A stretch of 47,643 bases of DNA from an uncultured beta proteobacterium (GCA_903959855.1 CAJBYR010000130.1:1-47643); one strand, 5' to 3'. Numbered from the stretch's first letter, positions 1 through 9,838 are shown. Program-made: numbers and translations. The notes: generated by a model from the sequence alone, not told the origin.

Positions 1-394
1 CCGGCATCGAGGTGAAAGCCACGCGATGGCTCTTGTCGCCGGAGAGCACGACCTTGTTGATGCCTTTGGCATCAGCATTCATCCATTTGGTCAGCAACTG
101 GCCGGTGGGACTGTCGACCAGGCCCTTGACGGCAGGATCACTTTCCTTGAGGTCGCGCCACTTGGCGTTGCCCATGCCGGCGAGCGGACCGGCGGCATTT
201 GAATCCTTTACCGCTTTCACGATCAACGGATCGGCGGCCCATGCAACCGCCTGCTTCTTGTAGGCATCGATCTTCGGCTGCATCTTTGCCGTCACGTCGC
301 CGGCGAGGGCGGCACCGCTGCCGGCCAGCGCCAGGCAGCAAACAGCAAATTGAACCATCGTCCGCGAAATGGACTGAAGCAACGTAGCGTGCAT
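1..394 (-). CDS. Exported PDC/Cache-like sensor-domain protein (3' end cut by window)
   Basis: Reading from an ATG at 394 the protein begins with a basic N-terminus and a hydrophobic segment ending in Ala-rich sequence (…GSGAALAGD), a plausible Sec signal peptide cleaved near residue 30. The mature part (MQPKIDAYKKQAVAW onward) is helical and then runs toward a region resembling small single-domain PDC/Cache sensor proteins exported to the periplasm; this family assignment is from memory of similar sequences and is tentative. A strong Shine-Dalgarno sequence (GGAGGAGG at 401-408, minus strand) lies 6 bases upstream of the start. The stop lies left of the window, so about 131 codons are visible. 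It is divergent from the Crp/Fnr-type regulator and could be its target, but this is inference only. Confidence 0.6.
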   Translation of the reverse strand, partial: MHATLLQSISRTMVQFAVCCLALAGSGAALAGDVTAKMQPKIDAYKKQAVAWAADPLIVKAVKDSNAAGPLAGMGNAKWRDLKESDPAVKGLVDSPTGQLLTKWMNADAKGINKVVLSGDKSHRVAFTSMP

Positions 395-530
395 GATGAC
401 CTCCTCCGGTTGTCCAACTCAATTGTCCGACGGAAAAGCGCGCTGCCGGCCCCGTCGTCCCGTAGCCAGGAGCTCTGCCTTGCGCTCCTTGCACCACGTG
501 ACTAGTATTCGCCCCTGAGAACACCCTGTC

Positions 531-546
531 TGTCGGCCAGCCGACA
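531..546. promoter_or_regulatory. Perfect 7-2-7 inverted repeat upstream of the Crp/Fnr gene
   Basis: TGTCGGC-CA-GCCGACA is a perfect palindrome in the divergent intergenic region between the exported small protein (start 394) and the Crp/Fnr-type regulator. It does not match the FNR (TTGAT-N4-ATCAA) or CRP (TGTGA-N6-TCACA) consensus. Its position 48 bases before the preferred start would suit an operator, possibly autoregulatory. Function is inferred from position and symmetry only. Confidence 0.35.
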
Positions 547-593
547 TTCGGCAATTTAATCGAATGGTTTGGTGCATTGATATGGGAGGCGGC

Positions 594-1295
594 GTGGAGT
601 CGAACCAAGCACAAGCGGCTCCCCAATCCGGACCGGTGGACTTCCTGTCGCGCCTGAGCGCCGCGGACGCGGACGATCTGGTGCGGGCCAGCCAGCGCAA
701 GCTGTTTGCGAAGAACGAGTTCATCTTCAAGGCCGGCGACGCCGGGCGCCACGTCTATTTCCTGCAACGCGGCCGGGTCAAGATCTACCAGCCGGCGCCG
801 GAAGGCAAGGACGTCATCCTCTGGTTCTGCTTCCCCGGCGACATGTTCGGCATGGCCGAAGTCGCCCGCGGCGGCGGCCGCGTGGTCCATGCCCAGGCCT
901 GCGAAGCCAGCGAAGTGCTGGTCCTGTCGCAGACCGAACTCACCGAGTACCTGCAGACGCATTCGGCCGCCGCGTTGCTGATCATGCAGGTGCTGTCCAA
1001 TCGCCTGCGCGCACTGGGCGACGTCGTCGTCAACCTGATCAACGACGACGCCCAGACCCGCATCATCAAGCTCATCCTGCGGCTGGCCACCCGCTACGGC
1101 GTCCGGGTGGACCAGGACATCCACCTCAGCATCCAGCTCACGCACCAGGAGATCGCCGACATGGTCGGCGCCACGCGGCAGACGGTGACCAGCGTGCTCA
1201 GCCAGTTGCAGCGGCAGGGACTGATGCGCCTGGAGAACCGGCGCATCCGCATCGAGAGCATGGAGTCGCTCGACGAGATGACCAACCAGGGCTAA
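594..1295 (+). CDS. Crp/Fnr family transcriptional regulator
   Basis: A cytoplasmic regulator with an N-terminal cyclic-nucleotide-binding-type beta-roll (about residues 15-125, including GDAGRHVYFLQRGRVKIYQ) and a C-terminal winged helix-turn-helix with the Crp signature LTHQEIADMVGATRQTVTSV, so it should bind a palindromic DNA site as a dimer. It lacks the N-terminal cysteine cluster of FNR, so it is probably not an oxygen-sensing [4Fe-4S] protein; the ligand is unknown. I chose the GTG at 594 because GGGAGG sits 4 bases upstream; ATGs at 564 and 582 are in frame but have no ribosome site. The gene ends at a strong hairpin terminator shared with pntB. Its target may be the divergent gene at 1-394 or the gene itself. 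Confidence 0.88.
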   Translation: MESNQAQAAPQSGPVDFLSRLSAADADDLVRASQRKLFAKNEFIFKAGDAGRHVYFLQRGRVKIYQPAPEGKDVILWFCFPGDMFGMAEVARGGGRVVHAQACEASEVLVLSQTELTEYLQTHSAAALLIMQVLSNRLRALGDVVVNLINDDAQTRIIKLILRLATRYGVRVDQDIHLSIQLTHQEIADMVGATRQTVTSVLSQLQRQGLMRLENRRIRIESMESLDEMTNQG

Positions 1296-1305
1296 TCCAC
1301 TCCCC

Positions 1306-1347
1306 CCAAGCAAAAACGCCACGGCAAGCCGTGGCGTTTTTGCTTGG
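1306..1347. terminator. Bidirectional rho-independent terminator
   Basis: A perfect 20-bp inverted repeat (1306-1325 and 1328-1347) is separated by only two bases (AA), so the real loop would open a pair or two. The stem carries AAAAA on one side and TTTTT on the other, giving a U-run for either direction. It lies between the convergent ends of the Crp/Fnr gene (1295) and pntB (1362) and can terminate both. Confidence 0.88.
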
Positions 1348-1361
1348 AGCAACGACCAAAA

Positions 1362-2774
1362 TCAGCTCTTCAGCGCCACCAACACTTCATCCAGCATCTT
1401 CTTCGCGTCGCCGAACAACATGCGGTTGTTCTCCTTGTAGAAGAGCGGATTGTCGACGCCGGCGTAGCCCGAAGCCATCGAACGCTTCATCACGATCGAG
1501 GTCTTGGCCTTCCAGACTTCCAGCACCGGCATGCCGGCGATGGGGCTGGTCGGGTCGTCCTGCGCCGCCGGATTGACGATGTCATTGGCGCCGATCACCA
1601 TGGCCACGTCGGTGGTCGGGAAGTCGTCATTCAACTCGTCCATTTCCATCACGATGTCGTACGGTACCTTGGCTTCGGCCAGCAGCACGTTCATGTGGCC
1701 GGGCATGCGCCCCGCCACCGGATGGATGCCGAAGCGGATGTTGACGCCCTTCTCGCGCAGGTGCTTGGTGATTTCGTACACCGTGTGCTGAGCCTGGGCC
1801 ACGGCCATGCCGTAGCCGGGAACGATGATCACGCTCTTGGCATCCTTCAGCAGTTCGGCGGTCTCGGTGGCGCTGATGGGCACCACTTCACCGGCCGGTG
1901 CTGCCGCTTCACCCTTGGGCGCAGGCGTGCCGCCGCCGGTGCCGAAGCCGCCGGCGATGACGCTGATGAAGCTGCGGTTCATCGCCTTGCACATGATGTA
2001 CGAAAGAATCGCACCCGAGGAACCCACCAGCGCGCCGACCACGATCAGCAGGTCGTTGGAGAGCATGAAGCCGGTCGCCGCCGCCGCCCAGCCGGAGTAG
2101 CTGTTAAGCATGGAGACCACCACCGGCATGTCGGCACCGCCGATCGCCATCACCATGTGGATGCCGAACAGCAGCGCAATCGCCGTCATCACGATCAGCG
2201 GCAGCATGCCGTCGCTGATCGAATGCGAACGGATGAATTCGCCGCCGAACCAGATCACCACCAGCAGGCCCGCAAGGTTCATCCAGTGGCGCCCCGGCAG
2301 CAACATGGGCGAACCGCCGATCTTGCCGTTCAGCTTGCCGAAGGCGATCAGCGAGCCGGAGAAGGTCACCGCGCCGATCAGGATACCGACGTAGATTTCC
2401 AGCTCGTGGATGGTCTTCTCGGCGCCGGTGAGCGGAGCCGAGGTGTCGATGTAACTGGCGAAGCCGACCAGGCAGGCCGCCAAACCGACCAGGCTGTGCA
2501 TCAGCGCGACCAGTTCGGGCATCTGCGTCATCTTGACCACTTTTGCCGCGTACAGGCCGATGGCGCCGCCGACCACCATGGAACCGATGATCCAGGGCAT
2601 GCCGGCCGCCGTGACGCGCGGACCGAATACGGTGGCCAGCACCGCGATGGTCATGCCGATCATGCCATAGAGGTTGCCGCGCCGCGAGGTCTCGGGGTTG
2701 GACAGCCCGCCGAGGCTGAGGATGAAAAGAATGATTGCTCCGATGTAGGAGACGGTTGCCAGATTTCCAGACAT
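1362..2774 (-). CDS. pntB: NAD(P) transhydrogenase subunit beta
   Basis: This 470-residue membrane protein is the beta subunit of the proton-translocating transhydrogenase, which uses the proton gradient to reduce NADP+ with NADH. The first two-thirds are a series of hydrophobic helices (domain II); the last ~180 residues form the NADP(H)-binding domain III with a glycine-rich [11 protein letters not shown] and the conserved [20 protein letters not shown] and [11 protein letters not shown] segments. Length agrees with E. coli PntB (462). It follows pntA by 15 bases with an AGGAG site, so the two are cotranscribed. A Pro/Ala/Gly-rich stretch near residues 280-290 links the membrane and NADP domains. 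The downstream hairpin at 1306-1347 ends the operon. Confidence 0.97.
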   Translation of the reverse strand: MSGNLATVSYIGAIILFILSLGGLSNPETSRRGNLYGMIGMTIAVLATVFGPRVTAAGMPWIIGSMVVGGAIGLYAAKVVKMTQMPELVALMHSLVGLAACLVGFASYIDTSAPLTGAEKTIHELEIYVGILIGAVTFSGSLIAFGKLNGKIGGSPMLLPGRHWMNLAGLLVVIWFGGEFIRSHSISDGMLPLIVMTAIALLFGIHMVMAIGGADMPVVVSMLNSYSGWAAAATGFMLSNDLLIVVGALVGSSGAILSYIMCKAMNRSFISVIAGGFGTGGGTPAPKGEAAAPAGEVVPISATETAELLKDAKSVIIVPGYGMAVAQAQHTVYEITKHLREKGVNIRFGIHPVAGRMPGHMNVLLAEAKVPYDIVMEMDELNDDFPTTDVAMVIGANDIVNPAAQDDPTSPIAGMPVLEVWKAKTSIVMKRSMASGYAGVDNPLFYKENNRMLFGDAKKMLDEVLVALKS

Positions 2775-2789
2775 GTCGTGTCTCCTGGG

Positions 2790-4373
2790 TTATTTGCGGA
2801 ACATGTCCAGCATGCGCTGGGTCACGGCGAAACCACCGAACATGTTGACTGCGGTAAGGGCGATGCCGCCCACGGCCAGCCAGCGTATCCACGGGTCCGG
2901 CGGCAAGCCGCCGGCCAGCGGCGGCGCAATCTGCACCAGGGCGCCGATGCAGATGATGCTGGAGATCGCGTTGGTCACGCTCATCAGCGGCGTATGCAAT
3001 GCCGGTGTCACGTTCCACACCACCATGTAGCCGACGAAGCAGGCCAGCACGAAGACCGTAAAGTGGGCGAGGAAAGCGGCCGGTGCATTGGCGCCGACGA
3101 ACCAGAACAGCACGGCGGAAACGGCGAACATGATGGCCAGCTTGTTGCCCGCCATGGGTTCACTGGCGGCGCCGTGACCATGGCCCTTCTTGGCCTGTAC
3201 CACGGGTGCCGCCGCCGGCTTGGCCGGTGCCGCCGCCTGCTTGAGCGGCGGTGGCGGCCAGGTGATGCTGCCTTCCTTGATCACCGTCAGGCCGCGGATC
3301 GCATCGTCCTCCATATTGACGTCGATGATGCCGTCCTTGGTCTTGCACAGCTCTTCGCTGAGGCGGAACAGGTTGGTGGCGTACAGCGTCGAGGACTGCT
3401 TGGCCAGGCGCGAGTTGAGATCGGTGTAGCCGACGATGGTCACGCCGTGCTTGACCACCGTTTTGCCGGCCTCGGACAGCTCGCAGTTACCGCCGCGCTC
3501 GGCCGCCATGTCAACGATCACGCTGCCGGGCTTCATGCTCTGCACCATCTCGGCGGTGATCAGCCGGGGCGCGGGCTTGCCGGGGATCAGCGCGGTGGTG
3601 ATGATGATATCCACCTCGCGCGCCTGCTTGGCGTACATCTCGCGTTGAGCCTGCAAGAAGCCCTCGCTCATGACCTTGGCGTATCCGCCGCCGCCGGAAC
3701 CTTCTTCTTCGTAATCGACCTTGACGAATTCGCCGCCGAGCGACACAACCTGGTCGGCCACTTCGGCGCGCGTGTCGTTGGCGCGCACGATGGCGCCCAG
3801 GCTGGCTGCCGTGCCGATCGCAGCGAGACCGGCGACGCCGGCGCCGGCGATGAAGACCTTGGCCGGCGGCACCTTGCCCGCAGCGGTGATCTGGCCGTTG
3901 AAGAAGCGTCCGAAGGCGTTGGCCGCCTCGATCACGGCGCGGTAGCCGGCGACACCGGCCTGGGAGGTCAGCGCATCCATCTTCTGCGCGCGGGAGAGCT
4001 GGCGCGGCAGGGAATCGATGGCCAGCACGGTGGCCTTCCTGGCCGCCAGTTGCTGCATCAGTTCGGGATTCTGCGCCGGCCAGACGAAGCCGATCAGGGT
4101 GCCACCTTCGCGTAGCAGGCCGACTTCATCGCTGGTTGGCACGCCGACCTTGAAGACGATGTCCGACGCGGCCCACAGCGCCGCGGCGCCGTCGATAACC
4201 TGGGCGCCCACGGCACGGTAGCTTTCGTCATCGCAATTCGCTGCGGCGCCGGCGCCGGATTCGATCGCCACGGCAAAGCCCAGCTTGATGAGCTTTTCGA
4301 CGACTTCGGGTACGGTGGCCACGCGTTTCTCGCCCGCCAGCGTTTCCCGGGGAACTCCAATTGTCAGCGCCAT
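2790..4373 (-). CDS. pntA: NAD(P) transhydrogenase subunit alpha
   Basis: This 527-residue protein carries the NAD(H)-binding domain I (residues ~1-390; starts [19 protein letters not shown], with [18 protein letters not shown] as the dinucleotide fold and an RAND-type motif) and a C-terminal hydrophobic part with about four membrane helices contributing to the proton channel. It is the fused E. coli-type alpha subunit rather than the split alpha1/alpha2 form. Between the parts is a long Pro/Ala linker with a short His-rich patch (KKGHGHGAA). The start at 4373 is preceded by GGGAG; an upstream ATG at 4388 and a longer open frame to 4613 are less likely because that extension has no family similarity and would overlap corA. 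With pntB it supplies NADPH. Confidence 0.96.
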   Translation of the reverse strand: MALTIGVPRETLAGEKRVATVPEVVEKLIKLGFAVAIESGAGAAANCDDESYRAVGAQVIDGAAALWAASDIVFKVGVPTSDEVGLLREGGTLIGFVWPAQNPELMQQLAARKATVLAIDSLPRQLSRAQKMDALTSQAGVAGYRAVIEAANAFGRFFNGQITAAGKVPPAKVFIAGAGVAGLAAIGTAASLGAIVRANDTRAEVADQVVSLGGEFVKVDYEEEGSGGGGYAKVMSEGFLQAQREMYAKQAREVDIIITTALIPGKPAPRLITAEMVQSMKPGSVIVDMAAERGGNCELSEAGKTVVKHGVTIVGYTDLNSRLAKQSSTLYATNLFRLSEELCKTKDGIIDVNMEDDAIRGLTVIKEGSITWPPPPLKQAAAPAKPAAAPVVQAKKGHGHGAASEPMAGNKLAIMFAVSAVLFWFVGANAPAAFLAHFTVFVLACFVGYMVVWNVTPALHTPLMSVTNAISSIICIGALVQIAPPLAGGLPPDPWIRWLAVGGIALTAVNMFGGFAVTQRMLDMFRK

Positions 4374-4503
4374 GATTCTCCCATTCATTTGTATTTCGAA
4401 TTTTTTGGAAGGACGGTATCTGCCTGCTCCCGTCCGGGCCAGTTCGCACCTAGCCGGCGCCAAGACCCTACCGGCGTTATGATACCGCCTTTCACCCGCC
4501 ATC

Positions 4504-5604
4504 ATGCCGAATTCCAAGCCGAGTCGAGCCCGCGCCCGCACCGCCAAACGTCTCTCCAATGCCGCCAAGATAGGCATGGCGCCGGGGGCGCTGATCCACC
4601 TCGGCGAGCGCAAGACCGAGCAGGCTGCGATTACGCTGATCGAATACGGTCCCGGCGAAATTGTCGAAACCCAGTTCAGTTCCCTGGCCGATTCCCGGGC
4701 CTACCAGTCGCGACTGCCTGTGCTGTGGCTCAACGTGCACGGATTGCACGAGCCCGAGGTCATGGCCGAGATCGGCCGCCGCTTCAACCTGCACCCCCTG
4801 GTGCTGGAAGACATCCTCAATACCGATCAGCGGCCCAAGGTCGATGACTACGGCGACTACCTGTTCATGGTGGCGCGCTTCTTCGAGATCGAGACCGAGT
4901 CCGGACAAACCGGATCGGATCAGGTCAGCATCATCCTCGGCATGAATTTCGTCCTCACCTTTCAGGAGCGGCCCAGCGGCCGCTTCGACCCGATCCGCGA
5001 ACGCCTGCGTCAGGACCGCGGACAAATCCGCAAACTGGGTGCGGACTACCTGGCCTATTCGCTGCTCGACACGGTGGTCGACCGCTACTTCACCATCCTC
5101 GAGCACATCGGCGAGCGCACCGAGGAGTTGGAGGACATCATGCTGGACCGGCCACGTCCCAACGCGCTGCAGCTGGTGCACCAGCTCAAGCGCGAGACCC
5201 TCGATCTGCGGCGGGCAATCTGGCCGCTGCGCGAGATGATCAACAATCTGGCCCGCGCCGACGACCGCTTCTTCCGTCCCGAGACCCGGCCCTACCTGCG
5301 CGACGTCTATGACCACACGGTGCACGCAATCGAATCACTGGAAGCCAACCGCGACGTGATTGCCGGCATGCTCGACATCTACCTCTCGGCGGCAAGCAAC
5401 CGCGTCAATCAGGAAGTAAGGGCGCTCACCGTCGTCGCCATCATCTTCATGCCGGCGACCTTGATCTCGGGCATCTTCGGCATGAATTTCAAATTCATGC
5501 CGCTACTTGACTGGCCAAACGGATTCTTCGTCGCCATCGGCCTGATGGCGACCGTCGCCACCACGCTGTCCTTCATCTTCTGGCGCCGGCGCTGGCTGAA
5601 GTAG
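4504..5604 (+). CDS. corA: CorA-family magnesium/cobalt transporter
   Basis: A 366-residue inner-membrane divalent cation channel. The long N-terminal cytoplasmic domain has the characteristic alpha/beta and helical stalk (…[25 protein letters not shown]), and two C-terminal helices are joined by the signature GMN at residues 326-328 (GIFGMNFKF), which forms the selectivity entrance in this family. The end is Arg/Lys-rich (WRRRWLK), consistent with an inside C-terminus. Alternative internal starts exist near residue 25 because the first ~20 residues are basic and poorly conserved. It is divergent from pntA (130 bases between starts) and converges with the small gene at 5608, three bases away; no terminator is visible between them. 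Confidence 0.93.
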   Translation: MPNSKPSRARARTAKRLSNAAKIGMAPGALIHLGERKTEQAAITLIEYGPGEIVETQFSSLADSRAYQSRLPVLWLNVHGLHEPEVMAEIGRRFNLHPLVLEDILNTDQRPKVDDYGDYLFMVARFFEIETESGQTGSDQVSIILGMNFVLTFQERPSGRFDPIRERLRQDRGQIRKLGADYLAYSLLDTVVDRYFTILEHIGERTEELEDIMLDRPRPNALQLVHQLKRETLDLRRAIWPLREMINNLARADDRFFRPETRPYLRDVYDHTVHAIESLEANRDVIAGMLDIYLSAASNRVNQEVRALTVVAIIFMPATLISGIFGMNFKFMPLLDWPNGFFVAIGLMATVATTLSFIFWRRRWLK

Positions 5605-5607
5605 CAC

Positions 5608-5853
5608 TCAGGAAACTGGCGTTCCCGAACTGTGGAACACCCGCTTGGCCGCCGCCACCAGCACGAATACCTCCTGCGCCGTCAGCCCCGGGAATTGCTC
5701 GTGCAAGGCGCGGTAGGCCAGATGTTCGTGGGTCTGTCCGCCCCAGTCGTTGGCCGGATCAAAGAAGGGCTTTAGCAGGTCGTAGGCCTCGACAAAGACA
5801 GTGCGCAGATGCGGGTTGCTGCGGCGTTCGGCGCCACCGGCGGGGTCGGTCAT
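5608..5853 (-). CDS. Small conserved-looking hypothetical protein
   Basis: An 81-residue soluble protein I do not recognise. It has no signal peptide or membrane helix; the central region (VEAYDLLKPFFDPANDWGG then EHLAYRALHEQFPGLTAQEVFVLVAAAKRVF) looks like three short amphipathic helices. It starts 16 bases after the acyl-CoA synthetase stop and is probably the last gene of that operon. A role linked to the synthetase is possible from position only. Confidence 0.62.
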   Translation of the reverse strand: MTDPAGGAERRSNPHLRTVFVEAYDLLKPFFDPANDWGGQTHEHLAYRALHEQFPGLTAQEVFVLVAAAKRVFHSSGTPVS

Positions 5854-5869
5854 GGTCTCGCTTTCAGTT

Positions 5870-7555
5870 TCAGGATCCGCTGCGTTGCCGCAGCAGGCGG
5901 CGCTGTACTTTGCCGGTGGTGGTCATCGGCAAGGCGTCGATGAACTCGATGATTTTTGGATACTCGTAAGGTGCCAGGTATTTTCGCACATGGTCCTGTA
6001 GCGACGCCTCCAGATCAGCCGAAGGATTCTGTCCGGGCTGCAGCACGATAAACGCCTTGACCACGGTACCACGGGTCGCGTCGGGTACGCCAATGACGGC
6101 CGCATTCAACACCGCCGCGTGCTTGACCAGGCAGTTCTCGATCTCGCCCGGGCCGATGCGATAGCCGGCGCTCTTGAACATGTCGTCGCTGCGGCCCTGG
6201 TACCAGAGCACGCCGTCCTCATCCATCTTCGCCAGGTCTCCGGTGCGGCCCCAGGCCTGCGGGTCGGAGATGCCGTCACCGAAAAACTTCTCCTGCGTCG
6301 CCTCCGGATTCTTCCAGTAGCCGAGCATGAACACCGGGTCCATCTCGCCGTTGCAACTGCGCTGCACGCAGACCTCGCCCATCTCGCCGGGCGCCACCGG
6401 ATTGCCCTCGTCGTCGAGCATCCCGAGCCGGTGTCCGGGATAGCCGCGGCCCATGGCGCCAAACTTCGGCGGCGTTACCGCCGCACAGTTGCCGACGATG
6501 TAATTGATCTCGGTCTGCCCGTACATTTCGTTAACAGTCACGCCCAAGGCCTCGTGCGCCCAGCCGCATACAGCCTCGCCGACCGTCTCGCCGGCGCTCA
6601 TGATCGAACGCAGGGCGAGGTCGAACTTCTCCTTCGGCTGTGGCACCGCCTTCATCATCATCTTCAGCGCCGTCGGGAAGAGGAAGGCATTGCGCACGCC
6701 ATATTTCTCCATCAGCCAGAAGGACTTTTCCGGGTCGAAACGGCCACGGTAGCCCAGTATCGGCTGGCCGAAATTCCAGGCCGGCAACAGCGCATCGAAC
6801 AGGCCGCCGGTCCAGGCCCAGTCGGCAGGTGACCAGAACATGTCGCCGCGCTGCGGATAAAAATCGTGCGAGCAGACGAAGCCCGAGAGGTTGCCAAGCA
6901 GGCTGCGCTGGGCGATCAGCGCGCCCTTGGGATTGCCCGTCGTACCGCTGGTGTAGATGATCATCGCCGGATCGTCGGCAAACGTGTCACGCGCCACGTA
7001 GCGCGACGACGCCAGCGGCAGCAGCGTGTTCCATTCGCGCACCCAGGATTCCCGTGCGCCATCGACACCGATCACATGCTTGAGGCCGGGCAGCTTCTCG
7101 CGCACGGCGCCGAGCTTTTCCAGGCCGCCCTGGTCGACGATGGCAATGCGCACCTCGGCATGCGCGAGCCGGTATTCCAGGGCGTCGGCGCCGAACAGGT
7201 GCGAGATCGGCAAGGCGATCGCACCCATCTGGTAGCAGGCCATGTGGGCGATGCCGGTTTCCGGTCGTTGCGGCAGGATGATGGCAACGCGGTCGCCGGC
7301 CATTACGCCCATGGCACCGAGCACATTCGACAGCCGGTTGGCGGCCTGCTGCACGTCCCAGAAGCTCCAGGCTTCGGTGTGACCGGATTCGTCCTCGTAA
7401 TACAGGGCGAAGCGGGAACGATCTTCGGCCCAGCGACCGCAGCAGGCACGGGCGATGTTGTAGCGTTCGGGAACGTTCCAGCGGAACGTCGAATGCAGCG
7501 TGTCCCAGTCGCGCGCCGTGGCGTCGAGAAACATGCCCATCGCGTCAGCCGGCAA
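5870..7555 (-). CDS. AMP-dependent acyl-CoA synthetase (acetyl-/medium-chain acyl-CoA ligase type)
   Basis: A 561-residue ANL-superfamily adenylating enzyme that would activate a carboxylate with ATP and then form the CoA thioester. Visible motifs are the P-loop-like IIYTSGTTGNPKG (199-211), the MYGQTE motif, GRTGDLA with its ATP-ribose aspartate, the hinge/A8 region GRSDDMFKSAGYRIGPGEIE, and the A10 lysine in TTGKVQRR (K549). Overall layout resembles acetyl-CoA or medium-chain acyl-CoA synthetases; the substrate cannot be read from the sequence. Its first codons overlap the end of glcF by 11 bases (ATGs at 7540 and 7534 are alternatives), so it is translationally linked to the glycolate operon. 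That neighbourhood hints at a short hydroxy- or oxo-acid substrate, but this is conjecture. Confidence 0.9.
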   Translation of the reverse strand: MPADAMGMFLDATARDWDTLHSTFRWNVPERYNIARACCGRWAEDRSRFALYYEDESGHTEAWSFWDVQQAANRLSNVLGAMGVMAGDRVAIILPQRPETGIAHMACYQMGAIALPISHLFGADALEYRLAHAEVRIAIVDQGGLEKLGAVREKLPGLKHVIGVDGARESWVREWNTLLPLASSRYVARDTFADDPAMIIYTSGTTGNPKGALIAQRSLLGNLSGFVCSHDFYPQRGDMFWSPADWAWTGGLFDALLPAWNFGQPILGYRGRFDPEKSFWLMEKYGVRNAFLFPTALKMMMKAVPQPKEKFDLALRSIMSAGETVGEAVCGWAHEALGVTVNEMYGQTEINYIVGNCAAVTPPKFGAMGRGYPGHRLGMLDDEGNPVAPGEMGEVCVQRSCNGEMDPVFMLGYWKNPEATQEKFFGDGISDPQAWGRTGDLAKMDEDGVLWYQGRSDDMFKSAGYRIGPGEIENCLVKHAAVLNAAVIGVPDATRGTVVKAFIVLQPGQNPSADLEASLQDHVRKYLAPYEYPKIIEFIDALPMTTTGKVQRRLLRQRSGS

Positions 7556-8786
7556 GGCGTTCGTCTATCAGTTCGATCCAGTGCCGCACGGGGATTTCAG
7601 CGGCGCTGCCGAGGTGACCGATGCAGCCGACATTGGCACTGGCAATCGCCGCCGGACGGCCGGCCGTGAGGGCATGTAGCTTGTTCTGTTGCAATCGCTG
7701 AGAGATCTCCGGCTGCAGCACCGAGTAGGTACCGGCCGAGCCGCAGCACAAGTGCGAATCCGCCACCGGCGTCAGCGTATAGCCGGCCGCCGTCAGCAGG
7801 GCCTCGATCGGGCCGCGAATCTTGAGCCCGTGCTGCAGGCTGCAGGGCGAATGGAATGCCAGCAGGCGCTCGCTCTCCGGCAGGGGCGGGCGGGCCGCCA
7901 GCAAGACTTTCAGTGCCTCGACTTCGGCGATGACAACTTCGCTGACGTCGCGCGTCGCCAGTACCACGCGCGCTGACTTGATCGCATAGTCCGGATCCTC
8001 CTGCAACAGGTGGGCATAGTCGACCACCTGGGTGCCGCAGCCGGATGCCGTGATCACCACGTGTTCGGCGCCTGCTTCAAGCAGCGGCCACCAGGCGTCG
8101 ATATTGCGCCTCGCATCCTCGCGCGCGCCCTCGGCCTCGTTGAGGTGCATGCGCACCGCGCCACAGCAGCCGGCCCCGCTGGCCTCGATCATTTCGATGC
8201 CCAGCTTGTCCAGCACGCGCCGCGTCGCACCGTTGATGTTCGGGTACATGGAAGGTTGTACGCAGCCCGCCAGCGCGATCACCTGCCGCGCATGCTTGCG
8301 CTGTGGCCGCGGCCCCGCCGACGAAAGCGGCGGCACCTTGGCACGCAGAGCATCCGGCAGCATCATGCGCACCGACTGGCCCAGCTTCATCGCGGCGCCG
8401 AACAGGGTCGGGCGCGGCAACAGTGTCTTCAGCGCGCCGCGCATCAGGGCATCGCTGCCGCTGCGCGGCACCTTGTGCTCCACCACCGCGCGGCCGATGT
8501 CGAGCAGGCGCGAGTAATGCACGCCGGAGGGACAGGTGCTCTCGCAGGAGCGACAGGTCAGGCAGCGGTCGAGGTGCAGGCGCGTCTTCTCGGTCGGCTC
8601 GGCGCCTTCCAGCACCTGCTTGATCAGGTAGATGCGGCCGCGCGGCCCGTCCAGCTCGTCACCCAGCAACTGGTAAGTCGGACAGGTCGCGGTACAGAAG
8701 CCGCAATGCACGCAGCGGCGCAGGATTTCCTCGGCCTCGCGGCCGGCGGTGGTATGTCGGATGAAATCGGCGAGATGGGTTTCCAT
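7545..8786 (-). CDS. glcF: Glycolate oxidase iron-sulfur subunit
   Basis: A 413-residue cytoplasmic or membrane-associated electron-transfer subunit of glycolate dehydrogenase. Two ferredoxin-type motifs near the N-terminus, CVHCGFCTATCP (C25, C28, C31, C35) and CLTCRSCESTCP (C75, C78, C81, C85), bind two [4Fe-4S] clusters. Two CCG (DUF224) domains follow, marked by GCVQPSMYPNIN…GAGCCGA and HSPCSLQHGLK…HLCCGSAGTY. Length matches E. coli GlcF (407). The ATG shares one base with the glcE stop (TGATG). Electrons from FAD subunits GlcD/GlcE would pass through it toward the quinone pool. Confidence 0.96.
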   Translation of the reverse strand: METHLADFIRHTTAGREAEEILRRCVHCGFCTATCPTYQLLGDELDGPRGRIYLIKQVLEGAEPTEKTRLHLDRCLTCRSCESTCPSGVHYSRLLDIGRAVVEHKVPRSGSDALMRGALKTLLPRPTLFGAAMKLGQSVRMMLPDALRAKVPPLSSAGPRPQRKHARQVIALAGCVQPSMYPNINGATRRVLDKLGIEMIEASGAGCCGAVRMHLNEAEGAREDARRNIDAWWPLLEAGAEHVVITASGCGTQVVDYAHLLQEDPDYAIKSARVVLATRDVSEVVIAEVEALKVLLAARPPLPESERLLAFHSPCSLQHGLKIRGPIEALLTAAGYTLTPVADSHLCCGSAGTYSVLQPEISQRLQQNKLHALTAGRPAAIASANVGCIGHLGSAAEIPVRHWIELIDERLAG

Positions 8787-9838
8787 CAGAACTCCGGGTA
8801 CAAACGGCCGGGATTGAACACCCCGTAAGGGTCGAAGCTCTGCTTGAGCCGGCGATGGATTTCCATGAGGGCAGGCTGGAGCGGGGTAAACACGCCGGCC
8901 GACTTGTCGCCGCCACGGAACAGCGTGGCATGGCCACCGGCGCGTGTTGCAATTTCACGCATGCGCACAGCGTCGGCATCGCCCCGGGTCCAGCGCTGCG
9001 CGCCGCCCCATTCGATGAGTTGATCGCCGGGAATATCAAGTGGCGTAACGGCAGAAGGGACGGAAAGGCGCCAGAGCGGTGCCTCGCCGGAGAAGAATTC
9101 CGTGGCCTGCTCGCGCAAGCCCTGCCAGAAGGCAAGAGCCTCCGGCTCCGGGATCGACTCGCCACCCAATTTGACGCAGGCCGAGGAAACGGCGGCCTGG
9201 GCACCGGCAAGGCGCAGGGTCAGGACGCCGTCCTGCCAGCAGTTCGCCACCATCGGCAGCGGTTGGCCGGCCCAACGATTGAGCGCCTCCAGCGCCTTGT
9301 CCTGCGGCATCTCGAAACGCAGGCTGGCGTCGCCCGGCGGCACCGGCAACACCTTGAGCGAGACTTCAAGGATCAGGCCCAGGGTTCCCAGGCTTCCGGC
9401 AATCAGCCGCGAGACATCAAAGCCGGCGACATTCTTCATCACCTCGCCGCCGAAACGATGCACGCGGCCTTCGCCGTCCATCAGCTTCACGCCGAGAATG
9501 AAGTCGCGCAGGCTGCCGACCGCCGCCCGACGCGGCCCGGAAAGCCCGGCGGCCACCGCACCGCCCACGGTGGCCGCACCGAAGTGTGGCGGCTCGCAGG
9601 GCAGGCATTGTCGCCGTGCCGCCAGCGCCGACTCCAGTTCCGCCAATGGCGTACCGCAACGCGCCGTGATCACCAGTTCGGTCGGCTCATAATTGACGAT
9701 GCCGGCGTGCCCCGCCGTCTCAAGTACCTCGCCGCCATGCATGCCGCCGTAGAAATCCTTGCTGCCGCCACCGCGCAATCGCAGCGGCTTGCGTTCGAGG
9801 ATGCGGGCACGAAACGCATCGAGCCTGTCTTCACTCAT
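8786..9838 (-). CDS. glcE: Glycolate oxidase FAD-binding subunit
   Basis: A 350-residue flavin subunit of glycolate dehydrogenase. The N-terminal half is a PCMH-type FAD fold (LRGGGSKDFYGG, then PPHFGAATVGGAVAAGLSGPRRA and GEVMKNVAGFDVSRL), and the C-terminus ends in the usual SFDPYGVFNPGRLYPEF. Length equals E. coli GlcE (350). I use the ATG at 9838, which overlaps the glcD stop by one base (TGATG); a GTG directly before it at 9841 is also open. It is translationally coupled on both sides, as expected for a stoichiometric complex with GlcD and GlcF. Confidence 0.95.
   Translation of the reverse strand: MSEDRLDAFRARILERKPLRLRGGGSKDFYGGMHGGEVLETAGHAGIVNYEPTELVITARCGTPLAELESALAARRQCLPCEPPHFGAATVGGAVAAGLSGPRRAAVGSLRDFILGVKLMDGEGRVHRFGGEVMKNVAGFDVSRLIAGSLGTLGLILEVSLKVLPVPPGDASLRFEMPQDKALEALNRWAGQPLPMVANCWQDGVLTLRLAGAQAAVSSACVKLGGESIPEPEALAFWQGLREQATEFFSGEAPLWRLSVPSAVTPLDIPGDQLIEWGGAQRWTRGDADAVRMREIATRAGGHATLFRGGDKSAGVFTPLQPALMEIHRRLKQSFDPYGVFNPGRLYPEF

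Noticed and set aside
594-1295. FNR-type oxygen sensor
   Set aside because: The N-terminal cysteine cluster needed for the [4Fe-4S] cluster is absent; only scattered cysteines occur.
1344-4115. A 923-codon open frame on the plus strand opposite pntA/pntB
   Set aside because: It is rich in His, Gln, Arg and Asp without domains, the usual sign of the antisense frame of a high-GC gene; pntAB are clear on the other strand.
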